NCBI GenBank assembly: GCA_024330325.1
Contig: JANDWE010000004.1
Location: forward strand, 1 to 5,545
Direction: 5' to 3'
Origin: Candidatus Nanosynbacter colneyensis
GTDB taxonomy: Bacteria > Patescibacteriota > Saccharimonadia > Saccharimonadales > Saccharimonadaceae
DNA length: 5,545 nucleotides
A program made the translations under genes and the position numbers. Shown here in pieces: positions 5,512 to 5,545 of the stretch. Within the stretch, counting starts at the first letter, position 1, and each line of letters begins with the position of its first letter. Below the pieces are notes generated by a model that did no database searches, was not told the DNA's origin, and saw only the letters and a list, made by a program, of their open reading frames with translations.

Positions 5512-5545
5512 TTCCAGACTATGGCACAGCATTGAAAGATAAATT

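Noticed and set aside
5514..5522. Group I intron 3' region (ATAGTCTGG as P7 strand on the minus strand)
   Set aside because: Only about six bases separate it from the conserved T-arm GG, leaving no room for the usual P9 helix, and the partner P7 strand would be outside the window. Kept only as one hypothesis for the odd RNA end.
5532..5538. CTTTCAA on the minus strand as an anticodon loop (would read Glu TTC) of a long-variable-arm tRNA
   Set aside because: The flanking 5-mers do not pair, the distance to the T-loop would require a 15-nt variable region, and the acceptor end resembles Gln rather than Glu.

Overview
This window looks like chromosomal DNA from a bacterium, most likely of the Candidate Phyla Radiation (Patescibacteria), with Saccharibacteria (TM7) the best guess. 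The reasons are the moderately AT-rich composition, very tight gene packing, an AI-2E-type permease with short loops, a minimal histidine kinase and a divergent Gre-family protein. TGA is used as a true stop codon (end of the response regulator at 3858-3860), which argues against the UGA-recoding lineages (Gracilibacteria, SR1/Absconditabacteria). The lineage is inferred from gene character only; no marker gene is present.

Layout. Positions 18-3128, minus strand, form a three-gene operon transcribed leftward: an ABC ATPase of the NatA type, its ABC-2/NatB-type membrane partner, and an AI-2E family permease. The first two genes overlap and the last two are 2 nt apart. A 63-bp divergent intergenic region (3129-3191) separates this operon from a rightward two-component system: an OmpR-type response regulator (3192-3860) and a small two-helix histidine kinase (3857-4807), overlapping as ATGA. 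A 76-bp gap with several regulatory-looking elements leads to a Gre-family transcription factor (4884-5342) that ends at a strong intrinsic terminator (5368-5400). After it comes a minus-strand RNA gene whose tRNA-type 3' end (5484-5511) and own terminator (5442-5464) are visible, but whose body leaves the window on the right.

How the genes may work together. A two-component system back to back with an ABC-2 exporter is a common arrangement in which the kinase senses an envelope stress or a toxic compound and the regulator controls the exporter. Here the two promoters are so close that RNA polymerase probably cannot occupy both at once. The plus-strand -10 box is placed so that the response regulator mRNA should be leaderless. 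The Gre-like protein has the C-terminal domain of GreA but lacks the canonical GDLxEN-type acidic tip, so it may modulate RNA polymerase through the secondary channel without stimulating transcript cleavage.

The items most worth a second look are the altered Gre tip, the divergent and leaderless promoter arrangement, a direct repeat plus a 19-bp dyad upstream of the Gre-like gene, and the RNA 3' end at the right edge. That 3' end looks like tRNA-Gln up to the T-stem, where the match stops. I see no CRISPR array, insertion sequence or clearly new multi-gene system here.
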